From: Chara braunii
Lineage: Eukaryota > Streptophyta > Charophyceae > Charales > Characeae
Assembly (NCBI GenBank): GCA_003427395.1
Contig: BFEA01000024.1
Coordinates: 2,586,421 to 2,624,852 of the forward strand
Direction of reading: 5' to 3'
DNA: 38,432 nt
Shown here: positions 20,921-32,362 of the stretch, in pieces
How positions within the stretch are numbered: the first letter of the stretch is position 1
How the letters are laid out: each line of letters begins with the position of its first letter
Notes under the pieces: generated by a model
The model's input: only the letters and a program-made list of their open reading frames with translations
The model's database searches: none
What the model was told of the DNA's origin: nothing
Program-made: the position numbers and the translations under genes

Positions 20921-23414
20921 TTACCCCATCTTCAAGTTTGATAGAGCTTCTGGATTGGGGGAGGTGAAGTCCTGGAATGGGTACCACTGGCCATTTTTCA
21001 TGCCCCATGGCTCGAAAACGGTGTGACCCTCGAAAGACTCAGGATTACAATGTGTAGCAGGGCTTTCCCCTGCCCAGGCAGGTAAACCACGTGTCTCCCC
21101 CGTTTGGGGATAGGTATTATTACGCAAGAACCGGCACCGTTAAGTACCTGTTTTTCCGTAATGTTGATAGCTTTGTTATCTGATGGTGCAACCAACACTG
21201 CTATGGATGGTATCCTTAGTTGTGCCTCCTCCGTTTTGAGTATGAAGACTAGCAGTCCCTGTTCGGAATCTGTCATAATCAGGGGGATCAAAAAATCTTT
21301 GACCTGATTTTTTTTGTTTATCTGCTCTGTCCAAGGAAGCCATGGGGGTTACAAGGAGGAGGGATTTATCTGTTGAGCATCCCGACTACGCTCTTTTTTT
21401 TAAAGAGAGTTGTTCAGCGGGGGATCCGGTCATCAGTTCTTCTTCCCGATGTCTTTCCATGGTTGGGACTGCTTTGCTCTCATTTGAACGTGCTTTTTTA
21501 CACGGTTCAGACATATCTTTGTCCTTGTCAAAATTAATCGCTCCTTCCTCGAATAAGCCAGGGATTGTGAAGTCTATCTCATCTTCTAATAGCTTGCCTT
21601 CCCCCCTTTGAGGGTCCGTTTCTAGGGGTCTGCTATTGAACGGTTCTGAGCAGTCCTTCCTCTTTAACAAGGGGGAGGGGTCGTTGTCTACTGATTTTCC
21701 CGCCTCTGAGGGTGTTGGTGTTCCCTTGAGGACCGTCCTTGTCTTAGGCGGGCTGGTCGGGTTCGGGTGCATTGTATCTCATGAGGATGCCTGACTCGCT
21801 TTCCTTTTTTTCTTGTTTTTTCCGCTGCTTGCTTCACAGAAGATAAAAGGCGCGACTGATTTCAATTATGAAATTTTATCTTTCTCCAGGGCAGTTTGTG
21901 CCTTGTCTGGTGGGGGGGATGCCCCATCCTATTTCTATTCTTGTGGCCCCGTTTTTTGGGTCTTATTGTCTTCGTTTCTTGACAGGGTGGCCTCCTCCAT
22001 CAGTGTGTCTTTCTCATCATCATTTCCTTTCTTTGTATTTCGGGGCTCATCTTCTTTGTCCTCCTCCCTTCCCTTTCCCCTTACCTCGACTCTCCTTTCC
22101 GCCTTCTCCTTGTCCCCTCTCTTTTTCCTTTCTTCTTTCCTCCTTTCCTCCTCCCTCTCTTCCTCCTCCCTCTTTTCCTCCTCCTTCTCTTCCTCCTTTT
22201 TTTCTTTGTCCCTTTTGACCGTTGTAGTAAAGGGGTTGGGTATGGGTGCGGACTTTCCCCGAGTAGTCCCTTGAGTTCCTTGCTTCCCCCGTCCCTTACT
22301 TCCCTCTTCCGTCCCCTTCTTCTTCTTATTTCGGACTACTTCCACCCAACTCCACCCCTTTTCCCTTTTTAATCCGTCCTTCCTTATCCCCTCCTGTTCT
22401 GACGTTTTCTCCTTCCCTCCTTCTTCCTTTTTCTCCTTATCCGCCTTCTCTTTGCTTTTTCCATTCTTTTCGCCTCCCTTAGCCCCTGGTTTGCATTTTT
22501 GTTTGGTCGGGCAGTCGTCGTCCGTTTCCTTATGGAAGTGACGACGGCATACAGGGCACTACGATGTCTCTGCGCAAATAACTTCAATTGTGAGCTCCCC
22601 GAATTTTCTCAGGTTGATCTTCAAGTACTTTTTGTACCTCAGTTTTGTCGCTGGGGCTAAATCAACTCGCACATTTCAGAGGTCCGGTTCCAAGGGCTTC
22701 TTGTATGTCGGGTAGTCTTTTACGACTGGACCGAAAGCATCTTCCATCGCTCCCTTTAGGAGGCCCAGAATGGCTACTTGGACCTCCGTACACCGGATCC
22801 AGAAGTACTTCTGACGCATCGCGTCTTTCCAAGCTTCAAACTGATGTAAATTCATTCAAGGTTTGAAAGTCAACTCATGCGTTTGACCATCTAGCTCATA
22901 CTTTCCCCCCCCTTTCCTTATCATCCAATCTGTGATCTGTTTAGCGGAGGCTACGTACATAGCCAGATTTCGTCCCTCATTACAGAAAGTTCCTCTCATC
23001 GGAAAAGCGTCTGGGGCTCCAGCAGTTGTCCATGCATTTTCATACATACGGACTATTCTGTTTTTTACCTCCACACTGAGATTGGAGGCTTTACTGTTAA
23101 AAAGGATTAAGACAGCGTGATCCATTAACCAGTCAGTTTGGATGCTAAACGTTTCCTCGTCAATCGTGACGCTCACAAAATCTTCCCCTGTTTCCACCTA
23201 TCCGGGAGTAATCCGACTGGGGAGGGTACCCTCATGAAAGCATTTGGAAAGCAAGGCCCTTATTCGTTGCTTCCCGTCTTCCGTCCGTAGCTTGATGGGG
23301 GTGTCGTGGCTCGATGAGGGGAAGTTTGGCTGCACCATTTTGAATAAAAGGAGTAAAAGGAAGACCACTACTAACAGAAAAAGATTCGCTACTACTCAGA
23401 AGACTCGTAGCCAC
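20921..23414 (-). pseudogene. LINE 1 ORF1: RNA-binding/zinc-knuckle protein
   Basis: The N-terminal part (22856-23197 and upstream) has a fold-like region with VSVTIDEETFSIQTDW and ends HELTFKP followed by TGA then ATG (22858-22853). The next segment has a decayed stop (22676-22678), VDLAPATKLRYKKYLKINL, another stop (22559-22561) and the zinc knuckle CPVCRRHFHKETDDDC, a CX2CX4HX6C form with two extra residues. A long Lys/Glu-rich charged tract follows (about 21935-22590), then a C-terminal part ending with WYPFQDFTSPNPEALSNLK and a stop at 20921. Plant L1 ORF1 proteins bind element RNA. The charged tract is made of pyrimidine-only DNA on the plus strand. Frameshifts occur, for example near 21110. 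Confidence 0.75.
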
Positions 23415-23962
23415 TTCGCATCTATTGTTAATCTAGAGCTTGTTATCTGGTGCATCGCATAACTTAAGCAATCTTGATCATCGGTGAGGAATATGAGAAT
23501 ACCTTCCACCAGGCATCGGGTCGTTCGTTCGTTCATGGTGTTCTGTGGAGGTTGATGTCCTCTCGAGGAGGTCTTCGTTAAGTTCTTTGTTATCGTCGTC
23601 TCAACTCTTTTGTCTTCTTCGTTCTCTTAGTTTTGGCCTGCCAACCGGGCCCGGGCCTACACGGCTCGGACTCTAAGCTTTCATCCCCTACCCGAAGATT
23701 AACTGCTTCCACCTTAACCCATCATACGCCCCGCCCGGGCTGATATCTCAGACCTCGTTTGTACCATAGTTCCTTACCTACCATGGGAAGGAGCTATGGT
23801 GAGAAAGGGGGTCTCTCACACCTGTACAATATTTGGTTGGGGCCAATAGGAAGGGTGGGTGGGGTCTTCAGAGGGGTTCATCTGGACAATCGAGTGGTCG
23901 AGTACTGTGGGTGACTGCCATCCGTTTAGTATCCCACCTTTACAACAACCTGGGCTTTCTAA

Positions 23963-23967
<5 letters not shown>
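23415..23967. other. Between LINE 1 and the A tract
   Basis: It may include the LINE 1 5' untranslated region (minus strand). Visible features are GGGCCCGGG near 23648 and an imperfect inverted repeat around 23765-23800 (CATAGTTCCTTACC facing GGAAGGAGCTATGG). No frame is convincing. The last 60 bases lead straight into the 82-A run. Confidence 0.4.

Positions 23968-24049
<82 letters not shown>
23968..24049 (+). repeat. Homopolymer of 82 A
   Basis: The run is uninterrupted from 23968 to 24049, preceded by CTAAATTTT and followed by GGCCCGAGG. It could be the poly(A) tail of an element on the plus strand, or the T tail of the candidate SINE on the minus strand. A clean run of this length in otherwise decayed DNA implies a recent event or a slippage/assembly effect. 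Confidence 0.9.
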
Positions 24050-24052
<3 letters not shown>

Positions 24053-24233
24053 CCGAGGAACTAATCCGGAGAGGCGTTAATTAGAACCCTAATCCACCAT
24101 TAGCGCTAGGCGTCGCTCCGTGTCGAACGGAATAACGCATGAATTAGCGCTCCTGGACCTGGTTCCGCACACATCTCCAGGTTTGTATTTCAACAGCTCA
24201 TGGGTGTACCCACTGAGCTAGGATCTTGGGTGC
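24050..24233 (-). mobile_element. Candidate tRNA-derived SINE
   Basis: On the minus strand TAGCTCAGTGGG (24220-24209) matches the pol III A-box consensus TRGYNNARNNGG exactly. It is followed by GTACACCCATGAGCTG, as in a tRNA D-arm. A degenerate B-box-like CCAGGTCCAGG lies about 60 bases on, and a better match, GTTCGACAC (24128-24120), lies about 80 bases on. The body is then followed by 82 T in minus orientation. Plant Au-type SINEs end in T runs, so the layout fits, but the B box is weak and the start is not delimited by a clear target duplication (only AAAATT is shared). The alternative is that this is simply LINE 2 3' UTR. Confidence 0.4.
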
Positions 24234-27200
24234 TCGCTGCAATTTTCATTGCATGTGGGTGAGTAAGACCAAAAACGTTCCCATGTTCTCAAGAACCACC
24301 ACAACTGTTTCCTTGGGCCCTTCCCTCCTTTGGCCTTTCTCCTCCAGTCTGCCCAGATGACCCTCTGCAACCCTCTTTTTATCGCAACTTTGATTTTCAC
24401 ATCTGAGAAAGGTTTGTTCTCAAATCTTGATCGATTACGATCGTCCCAGATTACCGAGCATATAACAACTCTTGCCACCTGGGCCACGTAAGCCCAACCT
24501 TTCTTCCCAGTTTGTTCCTCCCCTACAAAGCCCAGAAGTACCCACATTTCATCTACCTTCACTTCTCCTCTTTTCATCCTATTCCAATGGTCTTCCCATC
24601 ACCGCCACACTCTCATGGACAGGTGCTTCATCGATTCAAATGGCCAAGTACAGCGAGTGCATTTTATTGAAACCTCCATTCCTCTGCTGCACAGCCACAC
24701 CGCAGACGGGGTGACTAGCAGGGATAGCATCCAAAGAATGTTAGCCTGTTTCAAGTCTGGAATCTCCTTTAGATTCTTCCATAGCTCCAAGAACTCCTTT
24801 TCCTTCCCACGCAGGTCTGTCATCATGACAACACTCCATTTGGCCACCGCTACTCCTGCAGGGCTTCTGGGCTTCTTTTCCGCCAGCCGATAGGACTCTT
24901 TCACCGTCAGACTTGTCAAGTTCATTCCTTGCGGATTGGTCCTCGAGACTCTGTCCCCTCGCCAGCGCCATGCACTCGGGTCGATTGTCAGGTCCTTCAA
25001 CAGTATTTTCCCAATCCAGGTCGTGGAGGTCAGTCTCTCCCTTTTGTTGAACGACTGGACCACTCGAACTTGGGGGGGGGGTTGCCCACTGCATAATCGT
25101 CTCCTCCCCAACTAAGGCTAGTTTTGTAGAATGTTCCTCTGCTACCCATTTCTGCACTTGTCTAAAGCCTCTCTCTGTAAGTTGTTGCACCCTCCACACG
25201 ACCCCCTCCCCTTCTTCCTGGCCCAGGGCGTACCATGTTCCCACTAGGTCCGAACCCTCTGGGTCCAATAATCTCTTTCAATGCATCGGTATTGCCTGCA
25301 GCAGTGCCTCACGGTGTTCCTCCGAGTGACGAAGGCCTTGTAGCTTCGGATACAGGTCCCTAAAGGGTATCCAATCACTTCGTGTTGTTGACCATAAGTC
25401 TGCGATTCTTGACACCTGCCTCCTGATCCAGCTTCTACTGAATTTGGCTGTTTCTGATCCTGCAGAGAAGGGGTGACCCTCTTCATTCTTTATGAAGGGG
25501 TTTTCGAAGAGACTCTGCGGAAGGACTTATTCCTTCCTGGCTGGTGGAACTCTTTCCTCTGGAGGCTGTTTAAGCCATGCACGCCTCACAACGTTCCAGA
25601 ATTCGGAGGATAGCTTTTTTCGTAAGAAGGATTGAACGAAGAAACAGAGCCACATATCTTCTAGCTTGCTAAGTTGCCAGTCCTTCATCAGCAGCTTTTC
25701 TGCCAGCAGAATCTAGTCTTCCTTCGTATCTGACATGGCTACCTTTTGAATCCATTGCCTCAGTTGTGCTTGATTTTTCTGTTGCAGGTCAACCAGGCTC
25801 AATCCTCCCTGGTCCTTTGGGAAGGTTACCATTTCCCAGGCAACTTTGACAATGAACCCATCATCTGCCTGTGCCTTTGGTTTCCACAAAAAGCGCATCG
25901 CCATTCTCTTGATTTCCGCCACCAGCGATGCTGCTAGTTCTCTCACTGTACCTACGAACCATATGAGGGAGGACAGCGCGACGTTAATGACCAGCGCCCT
26001 TCCATATAGAGACAAGTGTCACGCTGACCCCCACAGGCCTAGTTTTGCAGCAACTCTCTGCTGCAGGATGTGGCCTTGAACTAGTCCCATAAGCTTAGTG
26101 CTTACCATTACACCAAGAAATCGTTCTCCTGTCTCTGGGTCGACGCGCTTCATCCCCCATTCCACCTGCAGCGCATAGCCCTCTGGTACTAGGAAGGTTG
26201 ACTTACCCCAGTTCACCTGGGCTTTTGATAATAGCGAGTAGTGTAGCAGAACTGCCTTCAGCGCTCCCAAAGAATCTGTTGTGTTGGCGGAGATCAGGAA
26301 CAGATCGTCTGCCAGGGCCTTAGCCCGGCATTCCCGGTCTCCGGATATTGGCAGCCCCCTTATCCGTGGGTGTCTCCGAATGCAGTTGAGGGGAACTTCT
26401 AATTAGAGAACAAACAATAGAGGGGCTAGCGGACACCTTTGGCGCAGTGACCTGGAGAGTTGGAACTGCTTCGACAGATGGCCATTGACTTGTACCGCAG
26501 AGGTCGCCACTGTGTACATTGCCACGACCCGTTTGCAGAAGCCTACGCCGAACCCCATCTTCCTCAGGGTCGTGAGGACAAAGGACCAACCTACTCTGTC
26601 GTAGGCCTTCTCCATGTCTAGAGGCATCATTGTCAGGTTCAGGTTCTCAGCTTGGATGACCTCAATACTTCCGATTGTTGTGAGGATGTTGACGAAAATG
26701 GAACGTCCCTGCACAAACGCCCCCTCGTCCTTCTCTACTAGTTTCGAGAGTATTCTCCCTAATCTCGGCGCCAAAGTCTTTGCTAGTAACTTATAGATGA
26801 CGTTGAGCACAGAGATAGGTAGTTCCTTATGTTCGCCTTATCACCCTTCTTGAACATAACTGAGATCACCCCATAAGTCATCAACTCTCCCAGTTTACCT
26901 TCAAGTAGTACCTTATTGTAGACTTCCACTAGAGCTGGTCGCAACGCCTCCCAACAAGTTATGTAGAACCCCACTATTAGACCATCTTTCCCCGGGCATT
27001 TTCCTGGGGCCATCACTTTCAAGGTCTGTTTCAGTTCCTCCACTATCACTGGTCTGTCTAGAGTCAGTCTGTCTGCCTCTCCCAGCCTCACCATAGTGTC
27101 CTCCCACATATATCGCTCTAGCGACAGATCTGTGTCGCTTGTAGCATGAATCCGCCTTGCCGTCAAGATGCCCGAGTAGTACAACTTAGCGTACTCTAGC

Positions 27201-28442
27201 ATGTCCTCTTGTGATGTAGCTTGCAGTGCCCTTGGGTCGAAGGGGTGGTCCAGCTGGACCACTTGATGAAAGGAAGTGCTCCGTAGCAGCTTTCGGAAAG
27301 TGTCGCGTGTCATCCGATCATGCACAATAATCCCCTTCACCTTTAGGGTCTCCTCCCACCACGTGTGCTTCTCCAGTTGCACCTTCTCCCACTGAGCTAA
27401 CCTGGTTTCCGTCTCTGCTGCCCACACCTGTTCTGAAATCGGGTGCATTTCCATCCTCCTCTCCGCTTCTTCTACCCTTCTTCAATACTTTTCCTTTTCC
27501 TGGTTCCTCCCTCTTGCTAGTATGCGGGAGCAGACATCCATTACCCCTGCAATGGTAGCGAGACCTCTATCTAACCAATCCGCAGACGAGGTGAAGTGGG
27601 GCTTTGCAGTCAGCCAGGAGTCTATATGGTCTATTACCCAGTCCTTCAGGCCTGAATCTTCCAAGTTTTGGGAGTTCGGTTTGAAGTACCCTCTCCCCCT
27701 GCCCTCTGTCTGATTCAGTACCAGGTCTACTAACACTTGCTTGTGATCAGACATCGGCTGTGTAGTATGTCTGACTTGTATTACCCCTTGAAGCAGGCCT
27801 TTCCCTATCAGACCAAAGTCAAAACGCCTCCTTGTGACTTCTCCGGTTTCTTTCCTGATGTTGGAGTACCAGGTGAGACCCGGGTCCTCCAGGTTGACAA
27901 TCCGGAATGGATCTGTGAGATCTCAGGTATGGATTAAATCCAGTAGGGCCGCAACATCTCTCCTTCCTGCTGTCCTAGAGTCACCGCTAAGAGCCTCATC
28001 CAGTGACACATTCCAGTCCCCGAGTAGCACCAGATTATCTGTGGCCGGGATGATTGAGCCAGTAGTGGAGAAGAATTCTGCTCTTGGTGCTGGATTCGCA
28101 GGTGCATAGATCGTCATAATCACCCATTCTAGGTGGTTTGTCCGTAGCTTCACCCAAGCCCAAATGCCCTCACAGGTCTGTCTCAGCGTCGATGATGTCC
28201 GCTTGAAAGTTCCGGTGCAGCAGTATTCCCACCCCACCTCTTGTTCCTTGCGCCGGGGACCAAAACTGTGGTCCATCCCACCAACTCCCCAGAGATCTTA
28301 GCTTCTCCTTCCCCAGCTTAGATTATTGGATACCTGCACACTTCTGGTTGAAGAGCCAGGACTTCAGCCTCCTTCTCTTGTTTTTGTTCGTCGTGTCCCC
28401 CAACCCCCGCACATTCCAAGTTGCAAGTTTTAATATAACCAT
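24218..28442 (-). pseudogene. LINE 2 ORF2: endonuclease, reverse transcriptase, zinc domain
   Basis: ORF2 starts at ATG 28442 with MVILKLATWNVRGLGDTTNK, a typical endonuclease start. Next come VIMTIYAPANPAPRAEF and LLGDWNVSLDEAL (about 28170-28000). The reverse transcriptase (27454-26019) has GKCPGKDGLIVGF, GRSIFVNILTT, motif A LDMEKAYDRV, motif B RSLRQRCPLAPLLF (usually RQGCPL, so a Gly is lost) and motif C ALADDLFLIS (near 26300-26320). The thumb LSLYGRALVINVALSSLIWF follows (from 26015), then the C-terminal zinc motif CTRCTWPFESMKHL near 24610-24660, whose final Cys is missing, and ICSVIWDDRNRSRF (near 24460) before the stop at 24218. Frameshifts occur near 26800, 26400-26320, 25260, 25100 and 24600. 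It is not functional as it stands. Confidence 0.85.
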
Positions 28443-28695
28443 TTGTGTGTGTTTCCTCCGCTTGTGCTTGGATGCGGGCATCAACCTGTTCCACCTGTTC
28501 GTCTCCCCATCTTACTACAGCCTGTGTCGGGGAGCGCTGCATCGGGCTGGCTCTCGAGCTCTCTCTTGATCTCGGTCCTGCTTGGGAGGATGAGTGTCAA
28601 TTCTCCTTCAATGCGCCCCTCATGAAGTTGGAATGTAGACTCTTCTCCTCTGGTAGCTTCTCGTTCAGGTGCAGCAGTAACATTGATGAGACATT

Positions 28696-31043
28696 CTATG
28701 ATAGTGTTATGGCCTCCAGTTCGTGGTTGTTCTTCTCCTTCACTGCATCAAGGTTGAACCATCTGACTCCAGCTTGAGTTAAGGCGTCCGCAGCTGGAGG
28801 ATCGATTCTAGCATCTATTAAAGGGAAGTAGAACTTCGCCAGTTTTGAGTCCAGCGGGACAGTGCAACTTGCCATTACTAACCTGGGATGATTCTGATTG
28901 GGAATGCATCCCCAACACAAGAATTTCGTCCTCGTGATGATTTCCCCTGGGAGCAGTGTTCTATCCGTAGCAACTGAGGGAAGGTACGGTCTACCAGCCG
29001 ACTGCACCATCCCTAAAAAATATATTGTATTCCCGGCCATCGCACAAACCAGGGGTACCATTCTTCTTTCAATTGGGAGCCTGCTCTGCTCTCTACTTCT
29101 ATACTCTCTCTTGCTAGTTGTGTCTGATTGCGCCTCTCTTCTCCTCAAGGAACCTCCAAGGCTCCCCGTAGATGACTCTGATCTCTCCGCTCTAAGGAAC
29201 CCCTCCCCTCTCATGGCCGAGTGATCCCAAATCAAACCGCTGTCCATTAGCACCCTTGAATGTGATGTGCAACCTCCCACTGCCCCTTCGTCTGGTTCTA
29301 GGAGGTTCAACTGGTTGCCTCGGCTTTGTCTGCTTTGGGCATTGTTCTGACCCCCACCCTTTCTCTGGCCCTGGCCTGCAGATAAACTTGTATTCAAGCC
29401 TACCCTCAATCGCCTCTTATATTGAACCAGAGTTGTCTCCCCTCCATTCCCCCAACCATTAACATACCCAGTCTGAGCTCTAATTGGGATAGATCTGATA
29501 ACCGGATCCGGGTAGGCAGGGGGAGGGGATATTCCACTGTGTTGTAGCCCCCTTGAAGGGGTAGTGCGGCTGGCTGGAGGTGGTAGCTCTATGGGGGACC
29601 AGGTGGTTGGAATGATGGGTTCTGGCGGGGGTGGTCTGACCACGTGGGTGCGTGCGACCAGGAGACCATTTGTGTGTGCATTGGTGGGGGGGGTTGGGCT
29701 GGAGGGGGGTGAAACTGGGGCATGCCCAATGGAGCTGGGCCCACAAAACCCCGATTTTGAATGTAACCGTGAGCCTTTCCCTGGGCACAGGCTGAACAGT
29801 GTGGGTCTCGATAGTAGCTGCTGTTTAGACCGGGGTGGAGCGGGGGTTGACTGCGGTCCTGTTGTGGGACCCCTCCCGTGACCTGACCACGAGCTTCAGA
29901 ATGGGGGACAGCTTGAGGCTGGGGCGGTTGCGGTTGCTGTTGAGCTGGTCCATTTGTCCCCCTTGCTTCCTGCGGTGCTGCCTGTTGCGGTCTTCTTTCC
30001 TCCCTTTGCTGTTGCCCCTAAGGTTGCTATCGAGGAAGTTTTGAATTCGCCCATGCCCTTCGTTGCCCGCTCTCTTCCTGTCGAGGGCAGTTCTCCTCTG
30101 TATGGAAGTACCATCGGCACTTCCGACACCACTCTGAGTAGGGGGTGGCGATCTCCACCGTCCAAATCTCCCCCTTCAGAGATTCTACAGTCAACAAGTC
30201 TTCCACTCTAAAACGCGCCTGTGGGCCCATGTCCAACTTAATATCCATCACCTTCGGCTTCGAACGGTCTGCCTCTGGGGGGTGCATTGCCTTAACGCCG
30301 CCTATCAATCCTTCCACTGGAGATGGTAAGTAACACATTGCGTCCAAAGGAACTCTCAACGCAATGATCCAAAAATTTGTTTCCGCCTCTCGCAGCCTCA
30401 AGTCCTTCAGTTCTACTTTCGTCATTCAGGGTTTGACCATTACTGGATACTCCGTTCCCCTCAGGTTAAGCTTTAGTGAGCGTTTTTTAACCAACCATGT
30501 CGCTACTTCCACCGCCTTCGCCACGTACGAGACCACATTCTGACCTTGAAAAGTAATCCTTCCTCGTCTAATCTCTGGTTTAAACAATCTCCTCACCATC
30601 CACCCATCCTCGTATGATCTAATAAGAGCCTCCTTCATGCCTCTCATCAGGTCTCGAGCTTCATCTTGAAATATAAATATGACAGCCCTTTCTTTTAGCC
30701 ATCTCTCCTTGATGGCATCGTATGATTCGTTAACTTTAAACCGCTTCCCCCTTTCATCAACGACCACCTCCCTGAGGTTTGCTGCCAACTGCACCACCCC
30801 TTCATCATAGCACTGACCGATGTCTTGCCTCGTCCTCTCTTCCATTGCCCAAAAATTAGTCGGAGGGGCGGGTGGAGGTGGTGATCTTCTACCTCCCCCT
30901 AAGGCTTCTACTCCCTCTCCTTGCATATTCTCTTCCCCCTTGTCCCTACTGTCAGCTTCCTCTTCCCAATTTTTTTCCCAGTTATAATTCCTCCTCTCTT
31001 TCCCCTTGGTCTTTCCCTTCCTCCCCCTTCTTTCCAGACTCAC
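28696..31043 (-). pseudogene. LINE 2 ORF1: zinc-knuckle RNA-binding protein
   Basis: The first open part (31043-30426, 205 codons) is highly charged, then has a folded region with FKVNESYDAIKERWLKERA and ends TEYPVMVKP with TGA (30428-30426), followed at once by ATG. The frame continues through WIIALRVPLDAMCYL and a classical CCHC knuckle, CRKCRWYFHTEENC (CX2CX4HX4C, near 30090-30130). Two TAG codons then occur (30027-30029 and nine bases on), both one C-to-T step from CAG, inside a Gln/Pro-rich linker. A last open part (29643-28696) carries the C-terminal domain with GMVQSAGRPYLPSVATD. No ATG precedes the first part in frame; a TGA lies ten codons upstream of the GTG at 31043. The role in the family is to bind LINE RNA into a particle. 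Confidence 0.8.
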
Positions 31044-32231
31044 GTTTTCGTTAGGGACAACCCTACCTCATGTCTGCCCCTTCTTTGTTATCCTTCCCTC
31101 TTGCAGGTACCGCCCAACTGGAGCCAGACTGCTCTCTCTCCTAACCTTACAGCTTCCCCACCAGATCTCCTAGCTTCCGAGGTCTTAACGAAGTCATATG
31201 CTGCCAAGCAAAAACCTAGGTACCGTACCAAGATCACCACTAGAAGGACGGCTTCTACAGAAACCATAGCGAGCAGGACGGGTTCTAGTAGAGGGACATA
31301 CCCATCCCCATCCATGCCTACCGCATGTACGTTGGGTGCCTATCCTCTTTGGAAGAGAAGGTAGTCCAGTTCAAGCTCCTCCTAGATTTTCTCCCATCAT
31401 CTACCTTTGAGTTGCACAACGTAGTGAGTGGTGTGATATCGGGTGATGTCAGGCTTCCATTGTTTCTTGTGAAATCACCAGATTACGCAGTACTTCCCGA
31501 GAGAGTGATGACGTCACCCTGAGTACTTCCCTCCTTTGACCGTAGCCTCAGTCATCGAAAGCTTCTCTTCGTCAGATTCTGACGGTCCCGGCACCAATCT
31601 TTGTACATCCCAGGTTGCTACCCTATCTACCTACTCCTCGGCTACCTTGAAAGGAGACAATCCGACATAGTCGGTACTCTCGATGGGAGAGTATGACACT
31701 CCAATGTTTTCCGTTGGCAATTGCGGGGTAACACAGCAAGGTAGGGCTCCAAACCGACTCAACTAGACGTCATCCTGAACCGGCACCGGTTCGGAGCGGC
31801 CGGAAGAATAGCGCTACGAATAGCGCAGCCGCCCAGCCCCGACGCTAAGAACATGGGCGAAAGAGAATCAATTGGTAGGAGTCCACGCCACAAGAGGGCT
31901 GGTGGTGTCAAAATGGTGGTTGTTAGGATTCTGAGGGTGAGGGTAGGTAGGAAGACGAGGGCATCTCGGTCAATAGGGAGGAGGTTAGAGAGTGCCATAG
32001 TAGGAACCAGAACACTCGGTTAAGTAAGGGCACAGTAGCCCAAGAGGAGAGTGTCAGAGAATAAGGAACTATGGTTCCACGGGGTCGGATAGACCTGGTC
32101 GTCGGGATAGACGGTTAGGATTTTAGGCTGTGATCCGTAATCCAATTGTTAATAGGCTGTTGAGGGAGGAATAGAGATTGAGTACAGTTGTTTCTGAGAT
32201 CTTTAGAAGTGGAGTTGGATAATGGATGACA
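31044..32231. other. Region between LINE 2 and LINE 3
   Basis: The first few hundred bases are probably LINE 2 5' UTR (minus). A perfect palindrome, GAACCGGCACCGGTTC, lies at 31777-31792. Frames at 31088-31315 and 31759-31998 (both minus) have no recognisable domain. The right part grades into a LINE 3' end relic. Confidence 0.4.
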
Positions 32232-32362
32232 TTTGGTTCGGCTGGTGCCCTAAGCTAAATTGGTTGATGCTGCAAGGACAACTCCGGGTAGAAATTGTGG
32301 GGACCTCGACCCTAATTCATTTGCAGTATACGAGTTGAGAGTTTGTTTTTTTTAAAAAAAAA
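32232..32362 (+). mobile_element. LINE 3'-end relic
   Basis: Positions 32232-32312 resemble 36963-37045, the 3' end of LINE 3. Shared pieces are TTTGGTT, AAGC.AAA.TGG.TGA and GAYAACTCCGGGTWGAA. The relic ends in a T8/A10 run (about 32345-32362). I read it as the 3' terminus of a related LINE with a short tail, directly followed by LINE 3. Confidence 0.5.

Larger units (their letters stand above)
18998..23414 (-). mobile_element. LINE 1: L1-like element lacking its 3' part
   Basis: Going down in coordinates, the order is ORF1 (to 20921), a gap of about 110 bases, then ORF2 endonuclease and the first third of reverse transcriptase, stopping inside the GRSIFEN motif at 18998. The missing part (palm, thumb, C-terminal domain, 3' UTR) should lie left of copy A if the repeat-bounded element inserted here. 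ORF2 is closest to LINE 3 of this window. The 5' end is not defined; 23415-23820 may be its 5' UTR. Confidence 0.85.
24218..31043 (-). mobile_element. LINE 2: near full-length L1-like element
   Basis: About 6.8 kb on the minus strand, in the order ORF1 (31043-28696), spacer of about 250 bases, ORF2 (28442-24218). It has all domains of a plant L1 element but many frameshifts and stops. Its reverse transcriptase differs clearly from LINEs 1 and 3, so it is a separate family. No A tail is visible in its own orientation; instead the minus strand shows T82 after the ORF2 end. Confidence 0.85.

Noticed and set aside
21935-22345. Lys/Glu-rich minus frame resembling a coiled-coil protein
   Set aside because: It is not a separate gene. 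It is the charged tract of LINE 1 ORF1, encoded by purine-only codons.
23833-24084. 83-codon frame with a poly-lysine tail across the A run
   Set aside because: The lysines come only from the 82-A homopolymer. There is no other support.
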